A DNA stretch of 64,000 bases from Oceanococcus sp051252075 (GCA_051252075.1 JBPOFU010000001.1:62001-126000); one strand, 5' to 3'; shown: positions 34,439 to 43,901, counted from the first letter of the stretch. Program-made: numbers and translations. The notes: a model not told the origin generated them from the sequence alone.

Positions 34439-35764
34439 ATGCACAAGCACAAGGTAGTCATAGTCGGTGGTGGATTTGGTGGCCTTTTCGCCGCCCGTGC
34501 GCTGGGTGGCACGGACTACGATGTTACCTTGTTAGACAAACGCAATTTTCACCTATTCCAACCTCTGTTGTACCAGGTAGCCACCGGTATATTGACCGTA
34601 GGCGACATTTCCGCGCAACAACGCGTGGTGCTGCGCAAGCGACGCAATGTGCGCACCTTGATGTCGACAGTTTATGACATAGACCCGGACAAGCAGGTGA
34701 TCTATCACGAGCGCGGGGAGTTGCCGTATGACACCTTAATCGTCGCAACCGGCGTGAAACATCAATATTTCGGCAATGACAATTGGCGGCATGCGGCGCC
34801 AGGCTTAAAAACGATTGAACATGCTCTGGAAATGCGCCACCGCATTTTCCGCGCCTTTGAACTGGCAGAAGCCGAAAATGATCCCGAGCGCCGCCGTCGC
34901 TTGCTGAATTTTGTCGTCGTTGGTGGTGGACCAACTGGCGTGGAGCTCGCTGGCGCCTTGGGTGAGCTTTCCCAACGCGTCATGGTTGGGGATTTTCGCG
35001 CGATAGACTCACGCGATGCCAAAATCACCTTGATTGAAGGCGCCGATCGGGTACTACCCGTTTTCAACGAGAAGCTCAGCGCCAAAGCACAGCGCTATCT
35101 TGAGGAGCTGGGGGTTGAAGTACGCACACGTACCATGGTGAAAGATATCGGCGCTGGTCGAGTTCATTTGCAATGCGGCGATGAAACCGAAACCCTGCAA
35201 GCAGAGACCGTGTTATGGGCTGCAGGAGTCGAAGTCTCTGCTTTTGGCCGCTTGCTGGCCAAACGCACGCAGGCGGAAACCGATCGTGGTGGACGCTTCT
35301 TGGTCAGCCCCGGCCTCAGCATCAGTTCCCATGACAACATTCACGTCTTGGGCGATTTGGGCCACTTCGTCACTGCGGATGGCAAAACGCTACCCGGCTT
35401 AGCCCCAGTGGCAATCCAGCAGGGCCAATATATGGCGAAAAAGCTGAAACGCGACCTGAAAGGAAAGCCCAGCAAGGGTTTTCGCTACTTCGACAAAGGC
35501 TCAATGGCGATCATCGGTCGCTACCGCGTGGTCGGTCAAATCAGTGGCATACCCGTAACTGGCTTTACCGCTTGGTTCTTGTGGGCCGTAGTGCACGTAT
35601 GGTCACTAATAGAGCCAGGCCAACGTCTATCGGTGACACTGCACTGGCTGTGGCGCTTCATGGGCCGGACAGCAGATCGTTTGATTACCGGTAACCCGCC
35701 CAAAACCAGCGAAATCCTGAAGGCGCACGGTATCGATCCGAAAACCTTTGAAAAGGCGGAGTAA
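34439..35764 (+). CDS. ndh: Type II NADH dehydrogenase (NDH-2)
   Basis: 441 residues. Two dinucleotide-binding motifs are present: VGGGFGGLFAAR (about 7-18) for FAD and VVGGGPTGVELAG (about 160-172) for NADH. The quinone-binding-type AIQQGQYMAKKL segment (about 322-333) and an amphipathic C-terminal part (about 375-410) for membrane attachment follow. It oxidises NADH with quinone without pumping ions, and so offers an uncoupled bypass to the Na+-NQR encoded about 10 kb upstream. Confidence 0.9.
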   Translation: MHKHKVVIVGGGFGGLFAARALGGTDYDVTLLDKRNFHLFQPLLYQVATGILTVGDISAQQRVVLRKRRNVRTLMSTVYDIDPDKQVIYHERGELPYDTLIVATGVKHQYFGNDNWRHAAPGLKTIEHALEMRHRIFRAFELAEAENDPERRRRLLNFVVVGGGPTGVELAGALGELSQRVMVGDFRAIDSRDAKITLIEGADRVLPVFNEKLSAKAQRYLEELGVEVRTRTMVKDIGAGRVHLQCGDETETLQAETVLWAAGVEVSAFGRLLAKRTQAETDRGGRFLVSPGLSISSHDNIHVLGDLGHFVTADGKTLPGLAPVAIQQGQYMAKKLKRDLKGKPSKGFRYFDKGSMAIIGRYRVVGQISGIPVTGFTAWFLWAVVHVWSLIEPGQRLSVTLHWLWRFMGRTADRLITGNPPKTSEILKAHGIDPKTFEKAE

Positions 35765-35775
35765 ATCGCAAGGCC

Positions 35776-37215
35776 CTACATGCCCAGTTCTTTGAGCTTA
35801 CGGGTCAGCGTATTCCGCCCCCAACCCAAAAGCTTTGCGGCCTCTTGCTTATGCCCAGAGCTGTGCTTGAGCGCCGCCTGAATCAGGATGCGCTCAATTT
35901 GCGGCATCGCTTGATCAAGCACCCCAAGTTCGCCACGCTGTAATTGTTGGTCTGCCCAGCGCGCCAAACCCTCATGCCAATCGCCACTCAGCGCAGCTGG
36001 GGTCATCGCAACTCCCAAATTTCCGCCTGAGGAATCAGGCTTGTTCCCCCCCTCCATAGGTGCTGGAAGATCGCGTGGCAAGTCATCCAAGTGCACTTCC
36101 GCACCAGGCGCCATAACAGTAAGCCAACGGCAAACATTTTCCAGTTGGCGCACATTGCCCGGCCAGCTCAGGTTGGATAAATGAACGATGACTTCTGGGC
36201 GCAGAAGCTTCACTTCCGCACCCAATTCACGCGCACAAGCCGTCATGAAATGATTGAGCAACAAAGGAATATCCGCACCCCGCTCACGCAGTGGCGGCAA
36301 ACGCACACGTATAACGTTCAAGCGGTGAAATAAATCCTCGCGGAAACGCCCAGCTTCGACCGCGGTTTCTAAGTTTTGATTGGTAGCAGCAACCACCCGC
36401 ACATCGACTTTCACGGGAATATGCCCGCCGACGCGATAAAACTCTCCATCGGCAAGCACTCGTAGCAAACGGGTTTGTAGATCCGCCGGCATTTCCCCAA
36501 TTTCATCTAGGAACAAAGTGCCGCCATCGGCTTGCTCGAAACGGCCCTGACGCTGCCCAGTCGCCCCGGTAAAAGCACCACGCTCGTGGCCGAAAAATTC
36601 TGACTCCATCAAATCTTTCGGGATGGCCGCAGTGTTGATAGCGATAAAGCTCTTGCCCGCGCGCGGACTGTGTGCATGCAATGCGCTAGCAACCAGCTCT
36701 TTACCGGTTCCGGACTCACCGGTAATCAACACATTGATTTCAGAATGCGACAACCGACCTATGGCACGGAAAACTTCCTGCATCGCCGGTGCTTCGCCTA
36801 TTAGCACAGTATCCGTAGCAGCGCTGGCAGCCGCTTTAGGGCGAGACTCTTCGGCCACACGAGCCGCGCGTCGCACCAAATCCACGGCATCATCAACATC
36901 AAACGGTTTCGGCAGATATTCAAAGGCACCGCCCTGATAAGCCGACACCGCACTGTCCAAATCGGAATGCGCCGTCATGATGATAGTAGGCAACTCCGGT
37001 TGCAGTTTCTTAACACGCTGCAGCAACTCAAATCCGTCGATACCGCGCATGCGAATATCCGTAAGCACTACATCGGGACAGTCATGTTCCAATGCATCCA
37101 GCATTTCAACCCCACCGGGAAAACTGGACACCTGCATGTCAGCTGAGCCCAGCGCTTTTTCCAATACCCAACGGATACTGTCGTCATCATCGACAACCCA
37201 GACTTTAAGAGACAT
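35776..37215 (-). CDS. ntrC: Nitrogen regulation response regulator NtrC
   Basis: 479 residues from the ATG at 37215 (MSLKVWVVDDDD); the longer frame to 37290 lies inside ntrB. Receiver domain (1-120) with phospho-acceptor aspartate in VVLTDIRM near residue 54; sigma-54 AAA+ domain (about 145-375) with Walker A GESGTGKE, the sigma-54 contact loop GAFTGA and Walker B GGTLFLDEIGE; Fis-type HTH at the end (about 440-478). It overlaps ntrB by 11 nt. NtrC-type palindromes lie upstream of this operon, glnA and glnK, so its probable targets are in the window. Confidence 0.96.
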   Translation of the reverse strand: MSLKVWVVDDDDSIRWVLEKALGSADMQVSSFPGGVEMLDALEHDCPDVVLTDIRMRGIDGFELLQRVKKLQPELPTIIMTAHSDLDSAVSAYQGGAFEYLPKPFDVDDAVDLVRRAARVAEESRPKAAASAATDTVLIGEAPAMQEVFRAIGRLSHSEINVLITGESGTGKELVASALHAHSPRAGKSFIAINTAAIPKDLMESEFFGHERGAFTGATGQRQGRFEQADGGTLFLDEIGEMPADLQTRLLRVLADGEFYRVGGHIPVKVDVRVVAATNQNLETAVEAGRFREDLFHRLNVIRVRLPPLRERGADIPLLLNHFMTACARELGAEVKLLRPEVIVHLSNLSWPGNVRQLENVCRWLTVMAPGAEVHLDDLPRDLPAPMEGGNKPDSSGGNLGVAMTPAALSGDWHEGLARWADQQLQRGELGVLDQAMPQIERILIQAALKHSSGHKQEAAKLLGWGRNTLTRKLKELGM

Positions 37216-38278
37216 TGGAACCGTCCACCGGTAGGAAAATAGAAAACGTAGTTGCACCCGGGCGGCTATCGCATTCGATGAGGCCTCCATGGGTATGAAT
37301 TAAATTTTGTGCAATGGCCAAACCCAAGCCAGAACCTTCGGCTCGCGTCGTCACCATCGGATAGAAAATCTGTTCCAACATATTGGGCGCAACCCCTGGA
37401 CCGTCATCGCGAACATCAATGCGCAATACGAAGCGATGCCGTTTGCCGCCGATGGTAAATTGCCGCTGAGACCGCGTGCGCAAGAGCACGCGACCGCTGT
37501 CACCGACCGATTCCAATGCATTGACTCCGATATTCAGCAAGGCCTGAATGAGTTGCTCTGAATCAGCCATAAGTTCAGGCAAACTGGGATCGTAATCGCG
37601 CTCGACTTCAACGCGCGCAGGCGCTTGTGCCGTCATCAGCTTACGCACATGCTCGACCACTTCGTGGATATTCAGAGACCGTAGAGTTGGCAGCCGATTA
37701 GGCCCCAGCAAGCGGTCCACCAAGGCCTGTAATCGATCCGCTTCATGAATGATGACATCAGTAAATTCTATGAGCTCGGGTGCATGAATCTCTCGAGCCA
37801 ACAGTTGTGCCGCCCCGCGCAGACCGCCTAAAGGGTTTTTGATCTCATGGGCCAAGCCACGGATCATTTCCCGGGAAATCTGCTGCTGCTTCCACAAATT
37901 GTTGTCACGGCTGATACGCAACTGGCGGTCGCGCGGCATCAGCTCCAGCAACATGGCCCTTTCCGTGCCATTGCGTACTGGTGTAGCCGCAATATCCACG
38001 GTAATTGGACGACCGCCGGAAGCTTGCAGCCGAACCTCGCGCTCAGTAAACGCCTCGCCTTCGGCCAAAGCGTGCGCCAGACGGCCAACAATGGGGGCTA
38101 GAATCGGTAGTGCCGTATGCAAGGTTTCACCGCTGACGAACCCCGCACTCACCCCAAACAGCACCTCAGCAGCAGGATTCATGCGATCCACCTGCAGCTG
38201 CTTATTCAAGCCAATGACAGCCAGGGACAATCCGTCCAAAGTTTCTACTGCAGTCAATTGTGGGATACGTGGCGTCAT
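37205..38278 (-). CDS. ntrB: Nitrogen regulation histidine kinase NtrB
   Basis: 357 residues. A PAS domain (about 12-120) is followed by the H-box with His144 in GLAHEIKNPLGG and the ATPase domain with N box (NIGVNALES), G1 (DDGPGVAP) and G2 (GSGLGLAIA). No membrane helices, as expected for cytosolic NtrB controlled by P-II proteins. It lies between glnA and ntrC in the classical glnA-ntrB-ntrC order. A perfect NtrC site 47 nt upstream of the start suggests autoregulation. Confidence 0.96.
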   Translation of the reverse strand: MTPRIPQLTAVETLDGLSLAVIGLNKQLQVDRMNPAAEVLFGVSAGFVSGETLHTALPILAPIVGRLAHALAEGEAFTEREVRLQASGGRPITVDIAATPVRNGTERAMLLELMPRDRQLRISRDNNLWKQQQISREMIRGLAHEIKNPLGGLRGAAQLLAREIHAPELIEFTDVIIHEADRLQALVDRLLGPNRLPTLRSLNIHEVVEHVRKLMTAQAPARVEVERDYDPSLPELMADSEQLIQALLNIGVNALESVGDSGRVLLRTRSQRQFTIGGKRHRFVLRIDVRDDGPGVAPNMLEQIFYPMVTTRAEGSGLGLAIAQNLIHTHGGLIECDSRPGATTFSIFLPVDGSNVS

Positions 38279-38324
38279 GAGGTTTGCTCAAGCAAATTGC
38301 AGGCCAGAATTGGGATTAATTTTC

Positions 38325-38339
38325 GCACCATTATGGTGC
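38325..38339. promoter_or_regulatory. NtrC operator upstream of ntrBC
   Basis: GCACC-ATTAT-GGTGC is a perfect palindrome fitting the NtrC consensus. It lies between the glnA terminator and the ntrB start codon. In enteric bacteria NtrC represses the ntrBC promoter from a site in this position, so autorepression is inferred. Confidence 0.82.
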
Positions 38340-38350
38340 GTGCGTGAGGC

Positions 38351-38378
38351 AAAAAAAACGCCCCCAAAAAGGAGGCGT
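38351..38378 (-). terminator. Terminator between glnA and ntrB
   Basis: Read on the minus strand, ACGCCTCC pairs with GGGGGCGT (one G-T pair, 5-nt T loop) and is followed by eight Ts. It lies about 45 nt after the glnA stop and would separate most glnA transcription from ntrBC. Confidence 0.88.
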
Positions 38379-38423
38379 CTAAAACCTATGTGTTAGCCCG
38401 TCTAGACAGGCCAACGAAAAGGC

Positions 38424-39833
38424 TTACAGGCTGTAGTACATATCAAATTCAAGCGGGTGAGTTGTGCCATTAATACGAGCACACTCTTCCGATTTCAGTT
38501 CAATGTAGGCATCGATCAAGTCGTCGGTGAAAACACCACCCTGAGTCAAGAATTCACGATCCTTATCCAGCTCTTCCAAAGCCTGATCCAGACTGAAACA
38601 AACTTGTGGGATGTTCTTCTCTTCTTCCGGCGGCAGATCGTAAAGATCTTTGTCCATAGGGTCGCCAGGATGGATTTTGTTCTTGATACCGTCCAAGCCA
38701 GCCATCATCAACGCTGCGAAAGCGAAATAAGGATTCGCTGTTGAATCGGGGAAACGTACTTCGATACGACGCCCCTTAGGATTCGCAATGTATGGAATAC
38801 GAATAGAAGCCGAACGGTTACGAGCTGAGTAAGCCAGCATCGTTGGTGCTTCGAATCCCTTGACCAAACGCTTGTAAGAGTTGGTTGAGGAGTTACAGAA
38901 TGCATTCAAGGCTTTGGCATGCTTGATGATGCCGCCAATGTAGAACAATGCGGTTTCGGACAATCCACCGACGCCATCACCAGAGAACAGGTTGACGCCG
39001 TCTTTAGCCAGGGACTGGTGAACGTGCATGCCGTTACCGTTATCACCTACCAACGGTTTAGGCATGAAAGTTGCCGTTTTGCCGTAGCCAGCCGCCACGT
39101 TTTGAATGGCATATTTCAGCACTTGGACTTCATCGGCCTTACGCACCAAGGTGTTGAACTTCACACCTATTTCGCATTGACCAGCAGTCGCAACTTCGTG
39201 GTGATGGACTTCGGTTTCAACGCCCATTTCCTCGATCGCCAAGCACATAGCAGAACGCAGGTCGTGCAGCGAATCGACAGGAGGTACTGGGAAGTAACCG
39301 CCTTTAACACCAGGACGATGGCCCATGTTGCCATCTTCATAGGATTTGCCTGTGTTCCAAGCACCCTCTTCGGAATCGACGCTGTAGTGGTTACCGTTGA
39401 CGCCGGAACCCCATTTCACATCATCAAACACGAAGAATTCGTTTTCCGGACCAAAAAAGGCCGTGTCGGCAATGCCGGTGGACTTCATGTAAGCCTCAGC
39501 ACGCTTAGCCAATGAGCGCGGATCACGTTCGTAGCCTTGCATGGTGGCAGGCTCGATAACGTCACAGGTCAGATTGAGCGTGGTTTCTTCAGCAAACGGA
39601 TCAATGACTGCAGTCACGGTGTCCGGCATCAAAATCATGTCGGACTCATTGATGCCTTTCCAACCGGCAATCGACGAACCGTCGAACATTTTGCCTTCTT
39701 CAAATGCATCTTCATCGACACTATGAGCCGGCACGGTTACGTGCTGCTCTTTACCTTTGGTGTCTGTGAAGCGGAAGTCGACAAACTTCACGTCCTTTTC
39801 TTTGATCAAATTCAATACGTCGTTGGCCGACAT
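38424..39833 (-). CDS. glnA: Glutamine synthetase type I
   Basis: 469 residues, normal for GSI-beta. The catalytic blocks are present: KFVDFRFTDTKGKEQH near the N-terminus, the KPLVGDNGNGMHVHQS ATP-binding segment (about 258-273) and the NPYFAFAALMMAGLDG region. The adenylylation tyrosine is in KDLYDLPPEE (about residue 398), so activity is probably controlled by GlnE. A GGGAG ribosome site precedes the ATG. Upstream DNA has a sigma-54 promoter and two perfect NtrC sites. It is the central ammonia-assimilating enzyme and lies next to its regulators. Confidence 0.97.
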   Translation of the reverse strand: MSANDVLNLIKEKDVKFVDFRFTDTKGKEQHVTVPAHSVDEDAFEEGKMFDGSSIAGWKGINESDMILMPDTVTAVIDPFAEETTLNLTCDVIEPATMQGYERDPRSLAKRAEAYMKSTGIADTAFFGPENEFFVFDDVKWGSGVNGNHYSVDSEEGAWNTGKSYEDGNMGHRPGVKGGYFPVPPVDSLHDLRSAMCLAIEEMGVETEVHHHEVATAGQCEIGVKFNTLVRKADEVQVLKYAIQNVAAGYGKTATFMPKPLVGDNGNGMHVHQSLAKDGVNLFSGDGVGGLSETALFYIGGIIKHAKALNAFCNSSTNSYKRLVKGFEAPTMLAYSARNRSASIRIPYIANPKGRRIEVRFPDSTANPYFAFAALMMAGLDGIKNKIHPGDPMDKDLYDLPPEEEKNIPQVCFSLDQALEELDKDREFLTQGGVFTDDLIDAYIELKSEECARINGTTHPLEFDMYYSL

Positions 39834-39974
39834 GCTTTTCTCCCGATGGGTGAAATTAATAAAATAGTGTCGCGTGCCGCAATCTCATATAACGGCAGGC
39901 GCGCAGTGTACACCTCTACACCAACCTACGGATGACACCGCGGTCAACACAAAGTGGACTCGTTTGCTGCATTA

Positions 39975-39990
39975 AGCAGTTTACGTGCCA
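39975..39990 (-). promoter_or_regulatory. Sigma-54 promoter of glnA
   Basis: On the minus strand TGGCACGTAAACTGCT matches TGGCAC-N5-TTGC except for one T to C change, with correct spacing. It lies about 142 nt upstream of the glnA ATG and downstream (in the glnA direction) of two NtrC palindromes. Confidence 0.8.
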
Positions 39991-40055
39991 ATGCATACAA
40001 AATCAGCCGCCTTTGGCCTTTCTACCGCTTTCTCATAACCACCACTCATTATGAC

Positions 40056-40070
40056 GCACCAATAAAGTGC
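40056..40070. promoter_or_regulatory. NtrC operator, glnA promoter-proximal
   Basis: GCACC-AATAA-AGTGC fits GCACY-N5-RGTGC exactly. It is 66 bp upstream of the glnA sigma-54 promoter. Confidence 0.85.
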
Positions 40071-40095
40071 ATTTTTGTAACTCTCTCAATGCTTC

Positions 40096-40110
40096 GCACC
40101 AATCCGGTGC
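40096..40110. promoter_or_regulatory. NtrC operator, glnA promoter-distal
   Basis: GCACC-AATCC-GGTGC is a perfect palindrome with consensus half sites. It is 40 bp from the proximal site, close to four helical turns, so NtrC dimers would lie on the same face of the DNA. Confidence 0.86.
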
Positions 40111-40186
40111 AATGTTCTTTATAAACCCATCGCCCATAGGTGTCCGCGCCACGGACTGCTAGAATTGCGCGTTTTGCAATAGCGAC

Positions 40187-41107
40187 ATGGCCATGAACGC
40201 ACCGAGCTTCTCTGAGCTCATAGCAACCCTGCAAGACTTCTGGGCCAAGCAGGGCTGTGTGATTCTTCAACCATTGGATAAGGAAGTGGGTGCCGGCACT
40301 TTCCATCCAGCAACCTTTTTGCGTTCTATAGGCCCAGAGCCATGGAAGGCCGCGTACGTACAACCTTCACGCCGCCCTACTGATGGCCGCTATGGCGACA
40401 ACCCCAATCGTTTGCAGCACTACTACCAATTTCAGGTTTTGCTGAAGCCGTCCCCAGACAACATACAAGAACTGTATTTGGAATCGCTGCGCACTTTAGG
40501 TTTTGATCTACTGACCCACGATGTGCGCTTTGTCGAGGACAACTGGGAATCCCCAACCTTAGGCGCCTGGGGCTTAGGTTGGGAAGTCTGGCTTAACGGC
40601 ATGGAAGTGACTCAGTTCACCTATTTCCAACAAGTGGGTGGCCTGGAATGCCGCCCGGTATCCGGAGAAATCACCTACGGGCTGGAACGCCTAGCCATGT
40701 ACATACAAGGCGTGGACTCGGTTTACGACTTGGTGTGGACACGCGATGGCGACCGTGTTGTCACTTACGGCGATGTGTTTCACCAAAACGAAGTGGAGCA
40801 GTCCACCTACAATTTCGAACACGCAGATACCGCCGTTTTATTTAAGGCCTTTGATGATGCTGAAGCGGCCAGCCAGAAGTTGATAGAAAAATCGCTGCCC
40901 TTACCCGCCTACGAGCAGGTCCTTAGCGCCTCGCACACGTTTAATATGTTGGATGCTCGCTCTGCCATCTCCGTCACCGAGCGCCAAGCTTACATATTGC
41001 GCGTGCGTGCCCTGTCCAAAGCTTGCGCGGAAAGCTATTACGCCGCGCGTGAGGCGCTGGGTTTTCCCATGTGCCCGAAAGCAAAAACTGCGGAGGACGC
41101 AGCATGA
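40187..41107 (+). CDS. glyQ: Glycine--tRNA ligase alpha subunit
   Basis: 306 residues, the usual length. The N-terminal class II catalytic core is clear, with FWAKQGCVILQP, FHPATFLRSIGPEPW and the QPSRRPTDGRYGDNPNR block (motif 2 region). GlyQ and GlyS form the alpha2beta2 bacterial enzyme that charges tRNA-Gly. An in-frame ATG at 40193 is an alternative start; no strong ribosome site favours either. The stop overlaps the glyS start (ATGA), giving coupling. Confidence 0.96.
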   Translation: MAMNAPSFSELIATLQDFWAKQGCVILQPLDKEVGAGTFHPATFLRSIGPEPWKAAYVQPSRRPTDGRYGDNPNRLQHYYQFQVLLKPSPDNIQELYLESLRTLGFDLLTHDVRFVEDNWESPTLGAWGLGWEVWLNGMEVTQFTYFQQVGGLECRPVSGEITYGLERLAMYIQGVDSVYDLVWTRDGDRVVTYGDVFHQNEVEQSTYNFEHADTAVLFKAFDDAEAASQKLIEKSLPLPAYEQVLSASHTFNMLDARSAISVTERQAYILRVRALSKACAESYYAAREALGFPMCPKAKTAEDAA

Positions 41108-43167
41108 GTCAGGCTGATCTCTTAATTGAAATTGCGTGCGAGGAATTGCCCGCACGCTTTGTGCGCAAACTGGCCAATGCTTTGCGTGATGGCCTTTGCG
41201 CTGGCCTCAAAGAGCAAGGCATTGCCTTTGGCGACGCGCAAGCCTTGGGCACACCAAGGCGCATAGCCGCTTTGATTCGCAACGTGGCCGAGCAACAAGC
41301 CGAACAAAGCATGGAACGGCGCGGCCCTGCCGTGCTTGCCGCCTACAAAGATGGTGAACCTACCAAAGCGGCCCAAGGCTTTGCCCAAGGCTGTGGCGTC
41401 AGCGTGGCTGAACTCACCACTATCAGCACCGACAAAGGTGAGTATCTGTATTTTTCTCGCACCGCACCCGGACTAGCCACCAACGAACTGCTACAAGGCA
41501 TTTTCGACAGCGCCCTAAAGCGCATGGACGGGATCGTACCCAAACGCATGCGATGGGGCGATGGCGATGTCAGTTTTGTACGTCCTGTACACGGCCTTGT
41601 GGCACTGCACGGCAGCGCAATCGTGCCACTTAAGGCGCTGAATCACCGCGCCGACAATCAGACCAGTGGCCATCGCTTTCATCACGATGGCATGGTAACC
41701 ATCGAGCACGCCAGCAACTATGTCGCCGCCATGCAGCAAGCCCACGTGCTGGTCGATATGGATGCACGCAAACAGCGTGTGCGCGAACAAGTCGAAGAAA
41801 TATCACAAGGCAAAGCCCTGATTGCTGACGATTTACTTGAAGAAGTCAGCGCCTTGGTGGAATGGCCTCAACCCATATTGGGTCGCTTTGATGAAGAGTT
41901 CCTGCAACTGCCGGACGAAGTCATCGTCACCACCATTCAAGACCATCAACGCTATTTCCCGGTGTACGGGGATGACGGTCGCATTAGCCCACAGTTCGTT
42001 ACCGTGGCCAACATCAGCAGTCGCGATGCCTCGCAAGTAACCCAAGGCAACGAAAAGGTCGTTCGACCACGCCTGCAAGACGCCCTATTTTTCTGGCAAC
42101 AGGATTTGAAAGCCAGTCCTGAAGATTGGCTCAATAAACTCAAACAAGTGACCTACATCAAAGGTCTCGGCAGCCTCGCTGACAAAACCCGACGCATGCG
42201 CGGCCTGGCCGGATTATTGGCCGTAGATTTTGCTGTTGACGCTGATGCGGCCGAGCAAGCCAGCAGCCTGTCAAAGGCCGACTTGGCCAGCCACGCCGTG
42301 TACGAAATGCCAGAGCTACAAGGCATTATGGGAGGCCACTATGCACGCCAGCGCGGCCTGCCGGAAGATATCTGCCTCGCCATAAGCCAGCATTACCAAC
42401 CCGCTGGACCAGACGATGCCGTACCCGATTCCGCGCTCGCTGCGCTCACTGCTCTGGCGGACAAGCTAGATTCGCTGATCTGCCTGTTCTCGCAAGTTGA
42501 ATTGCGCCCCAGTAGCTCCAAAGATCCTTATGGCGCACGTCGCGCAGCACTCGGGGTTATCCGTATTCTGGCCACGCATAAACTGCATATTCCACTGGCC
42601 TCCTTGTTGAGCCGTGCCAGCGAACTGTGCGCTCTGCATCAGTTGGACAGCGACAGTCACGAAGCGCTATTGAAGTTTTTTGCCGACCGGCACCGTGTCT
42701 GGCTCACCAGCCAGGGATTTGATGCGCGCATCGTCGAAGCTGTGATGAGTATTGACCACGACATAGACGTCTATGACAGTCTGCTGCGCTGCCAAGCCCT
42801 GCAAGACATGCAAGACGATGCCGCATTCGAGCAATTGGCTGCCGCCAATAAACGCATACGCAATATTTTGGCTGATGCCGGAAGATTGAAGCTCGATGCC
42901 GCCGCTCTACAAGAACGTTCTGAGCACGCCCTGCACGCAGCACTAGAGCAAGGCGCAAAAAGCTTTTCTGGGCAATTGCAACAACGCGACTACGTTGCCG
43001 CCATGCACAGCCTCGCGGCACTGTCACTGCCCATCACAACCTTCTTTGAAGACGTGCTGGTCAATGCCGAAGACGATGCGCTGAAGAATGCGCGCCACGC
43101 GTTGTTACAGATCTTTGCGCAACGCTGCAACGCATTGGCGGACTTTACTGCACTGAGCAAGGGCTAA
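41104..43167 (+). CDS. glyS: Glycine--tRNA ligase beta subunit
   Basis: 687 residues from the ATG at 41104, which overlaps the glyQ stop. The typical start (LLIEIACEELPARF) and the C-terminal anticodon-binding HD-like and DALR-type region (about 560-680) are present. The subunit recognises tRNA-Gly and supports GlyQ catalysis. Its end overlaps the convergent nitroreductase gene by 4 nt, with no terminator visible between them. Confidence 0.96.
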   Translation: MSQADLLIEIACEELPARFVRKLANALRDGLCAGLKEQGIAFGDAQALGTPRRIAALIRNVAEQQAEQSMERRGPAVLAAYKDGEPTKAAQGFAQGCGVSVAELTTISTDKGEYLYFSRTAPGLATNELLQGIFDSALKRMDGIVPKRMRWGDGDVSFVRPVHGLVALHGSAIVPLKALNHRADNQTSGHRFHHDGMVTIEHASNYVAAMQQAHVLVDMDARKQRVREQVEEISQGKALIADDLLEEVSALVEWPQPILGRFDEEFLQLPDEVIVTTIQDHQRYFPVYGDDGRISPQFVTVANISSRDASQVTQGNEKVVRPRLQDALFFWQQDLKASPEDWLNKLKQVTYIKGLGSLADKTRRMRGLAGLLAVDFAVDADAAEQASSLSKADLASHAVYEMPELQGIMGGHYARQRGLPEDICLAISQHYQPAGPDDAVPDSALAALTALADKLDSLICLFSQVELRPSSSKDPYGARRAALGVIRILATHKLHIPLASLLSRASELCALHQLDSDSHEALLKFFADRHRVWLTSQGFDARIVEAVMSIDHDIDVYDSLLRCQALQDMQDDAAFEQLAAANKRIRNILADAGRLKLDAAALQERSEHALHAALEQGAKSFSGQLQQRDYVAAMHSLAALSLPITTFFEDVLVNAEDDALKNARHALLQIFAQRCNALADFTALSKG

Positions 43168-43901
43168 ACCTCGTGTACAAAGCGCTCACGCTCAAAGCGA
43201 AATTGCTGGTGATACAAACCATTTTCAGCACGGCGGCCAGCGGCAATCACCATAACGATAAAGGCATCGCGCGGTAACTTTACGATCTTGCGCACGCGGG
43301 CATCATCAAAGCCCTCCATAGGACAGGTGTCATAGCCGTGCGCACGAAAAGACAGCATCAGGTTTTGCGCACCCAAAGCCGCTGTCTTGCAGGCCCATAA
43401 ACGCATATCGGCAGTGTTATTAGGCCAACGCGGTGTTGGACCAGCAATACCGGCCATGTCTCGAATCAATTTTTTCAACCGACCAAAGGGATCCAGCGGA
43501 AGATTGCCGTAATGGGCTTTGGCACCGACTTTGTAATATTTCTCAACGATACGCGGCACCGTTTCTTCCGGCCAATAATTCAGCATTTCTTCGCTGTGCT
43601 TTTTCCAACTGCGGGTACGCCCACACACCACGATCAATTCAGCCGCCGTTTTTGCCGCGTTTTGATTTAAGCACGCTGGCCCCATCGCCTTTTTCTTCTC
43701 AGGAGAGACTATGCGATAGAAATCCCAAGGTTGTAGATTGGATGAATTCGGCGCCAGCAGCGCCATGTCCAAACAATCATTGACGACGTCATCAGGAATG
43801 GTTTCCTCAGTAAACCGCCGCACCGAACGACGTGTAGTGACAACTTTGCGAAATTCCTCGACATCGATTGTCGGCAATGGCGGCGCTTGGTAACTGCTCA
43901 T
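43164..43901 (-). CDS. Nitroreductase-family flavoprotein
   Basis: 245 residues. The N-terminal RRSVRRFTEETIPDD segment (about 18-32) and the LLAPNSSNLQPWDFY block (about 50-64) bind FMN as in the nitroreductase family. The middle part is longer than in the short NfsB type. It would reduce quinones, nitro compounds or similar acceptors with NAD(P)H. Its start overlaps the stop of the upstream enoyl-CoA hydratase gene (ATGA), so the pair is co-translated. Physiological substrate unknown. Confidence 0.87.
   Translation of the reverse strand: MSSYQAPPLPTIDVEEFRKVVTTRRSVRRFTEETIPDDVVNDCLDMALLAPNSSNLQPWDFYRIVSPEKKKAMGPACLNQNAAKTAAELIVVCGRTRSWKKHSEEMLNYWPEETVPRIVEKYYKVGAKAHYGNLPLDPFGRLKKLIRDMAGIAGPTPRWPNNTADMRLWACKTAALGAQNLMLSFRAHGYDTCPMEGFDDARVRKIVKLPRDAFIVMVIAAGRRAENGLYHQQFRFERERFVHEV

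Larger units (their letters stand above)
39834..40186. promoter_or_regulatory. glnA/glyQ divergent control region
   Basis: This 353-nt non-coding stretch holds the nitrogen control elements of glnA (a sigma-54 promoter and two NtrC sites, listed separately) and, by position, the glyQ promoter. The NtrC sites lie within 130 nt of the glyQ start. I see no clear sigma-70 promoter, small ORF or RNA structure with confidence. Confidence 0.7.

Noticed and set aside
34249..34677. Open frame of 142 codons on the + strand
   Set aside because: It overlaps the real starts of the NRDE and ndh genes in another frame and shows no family motif.
37839..38396. Open frame of 185 codons on the + strand over ntrB and its upstream site
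   Set aside because: It is antisense to a convincing NtrB kinase and runs through the NtrC site and the glnA terminator.
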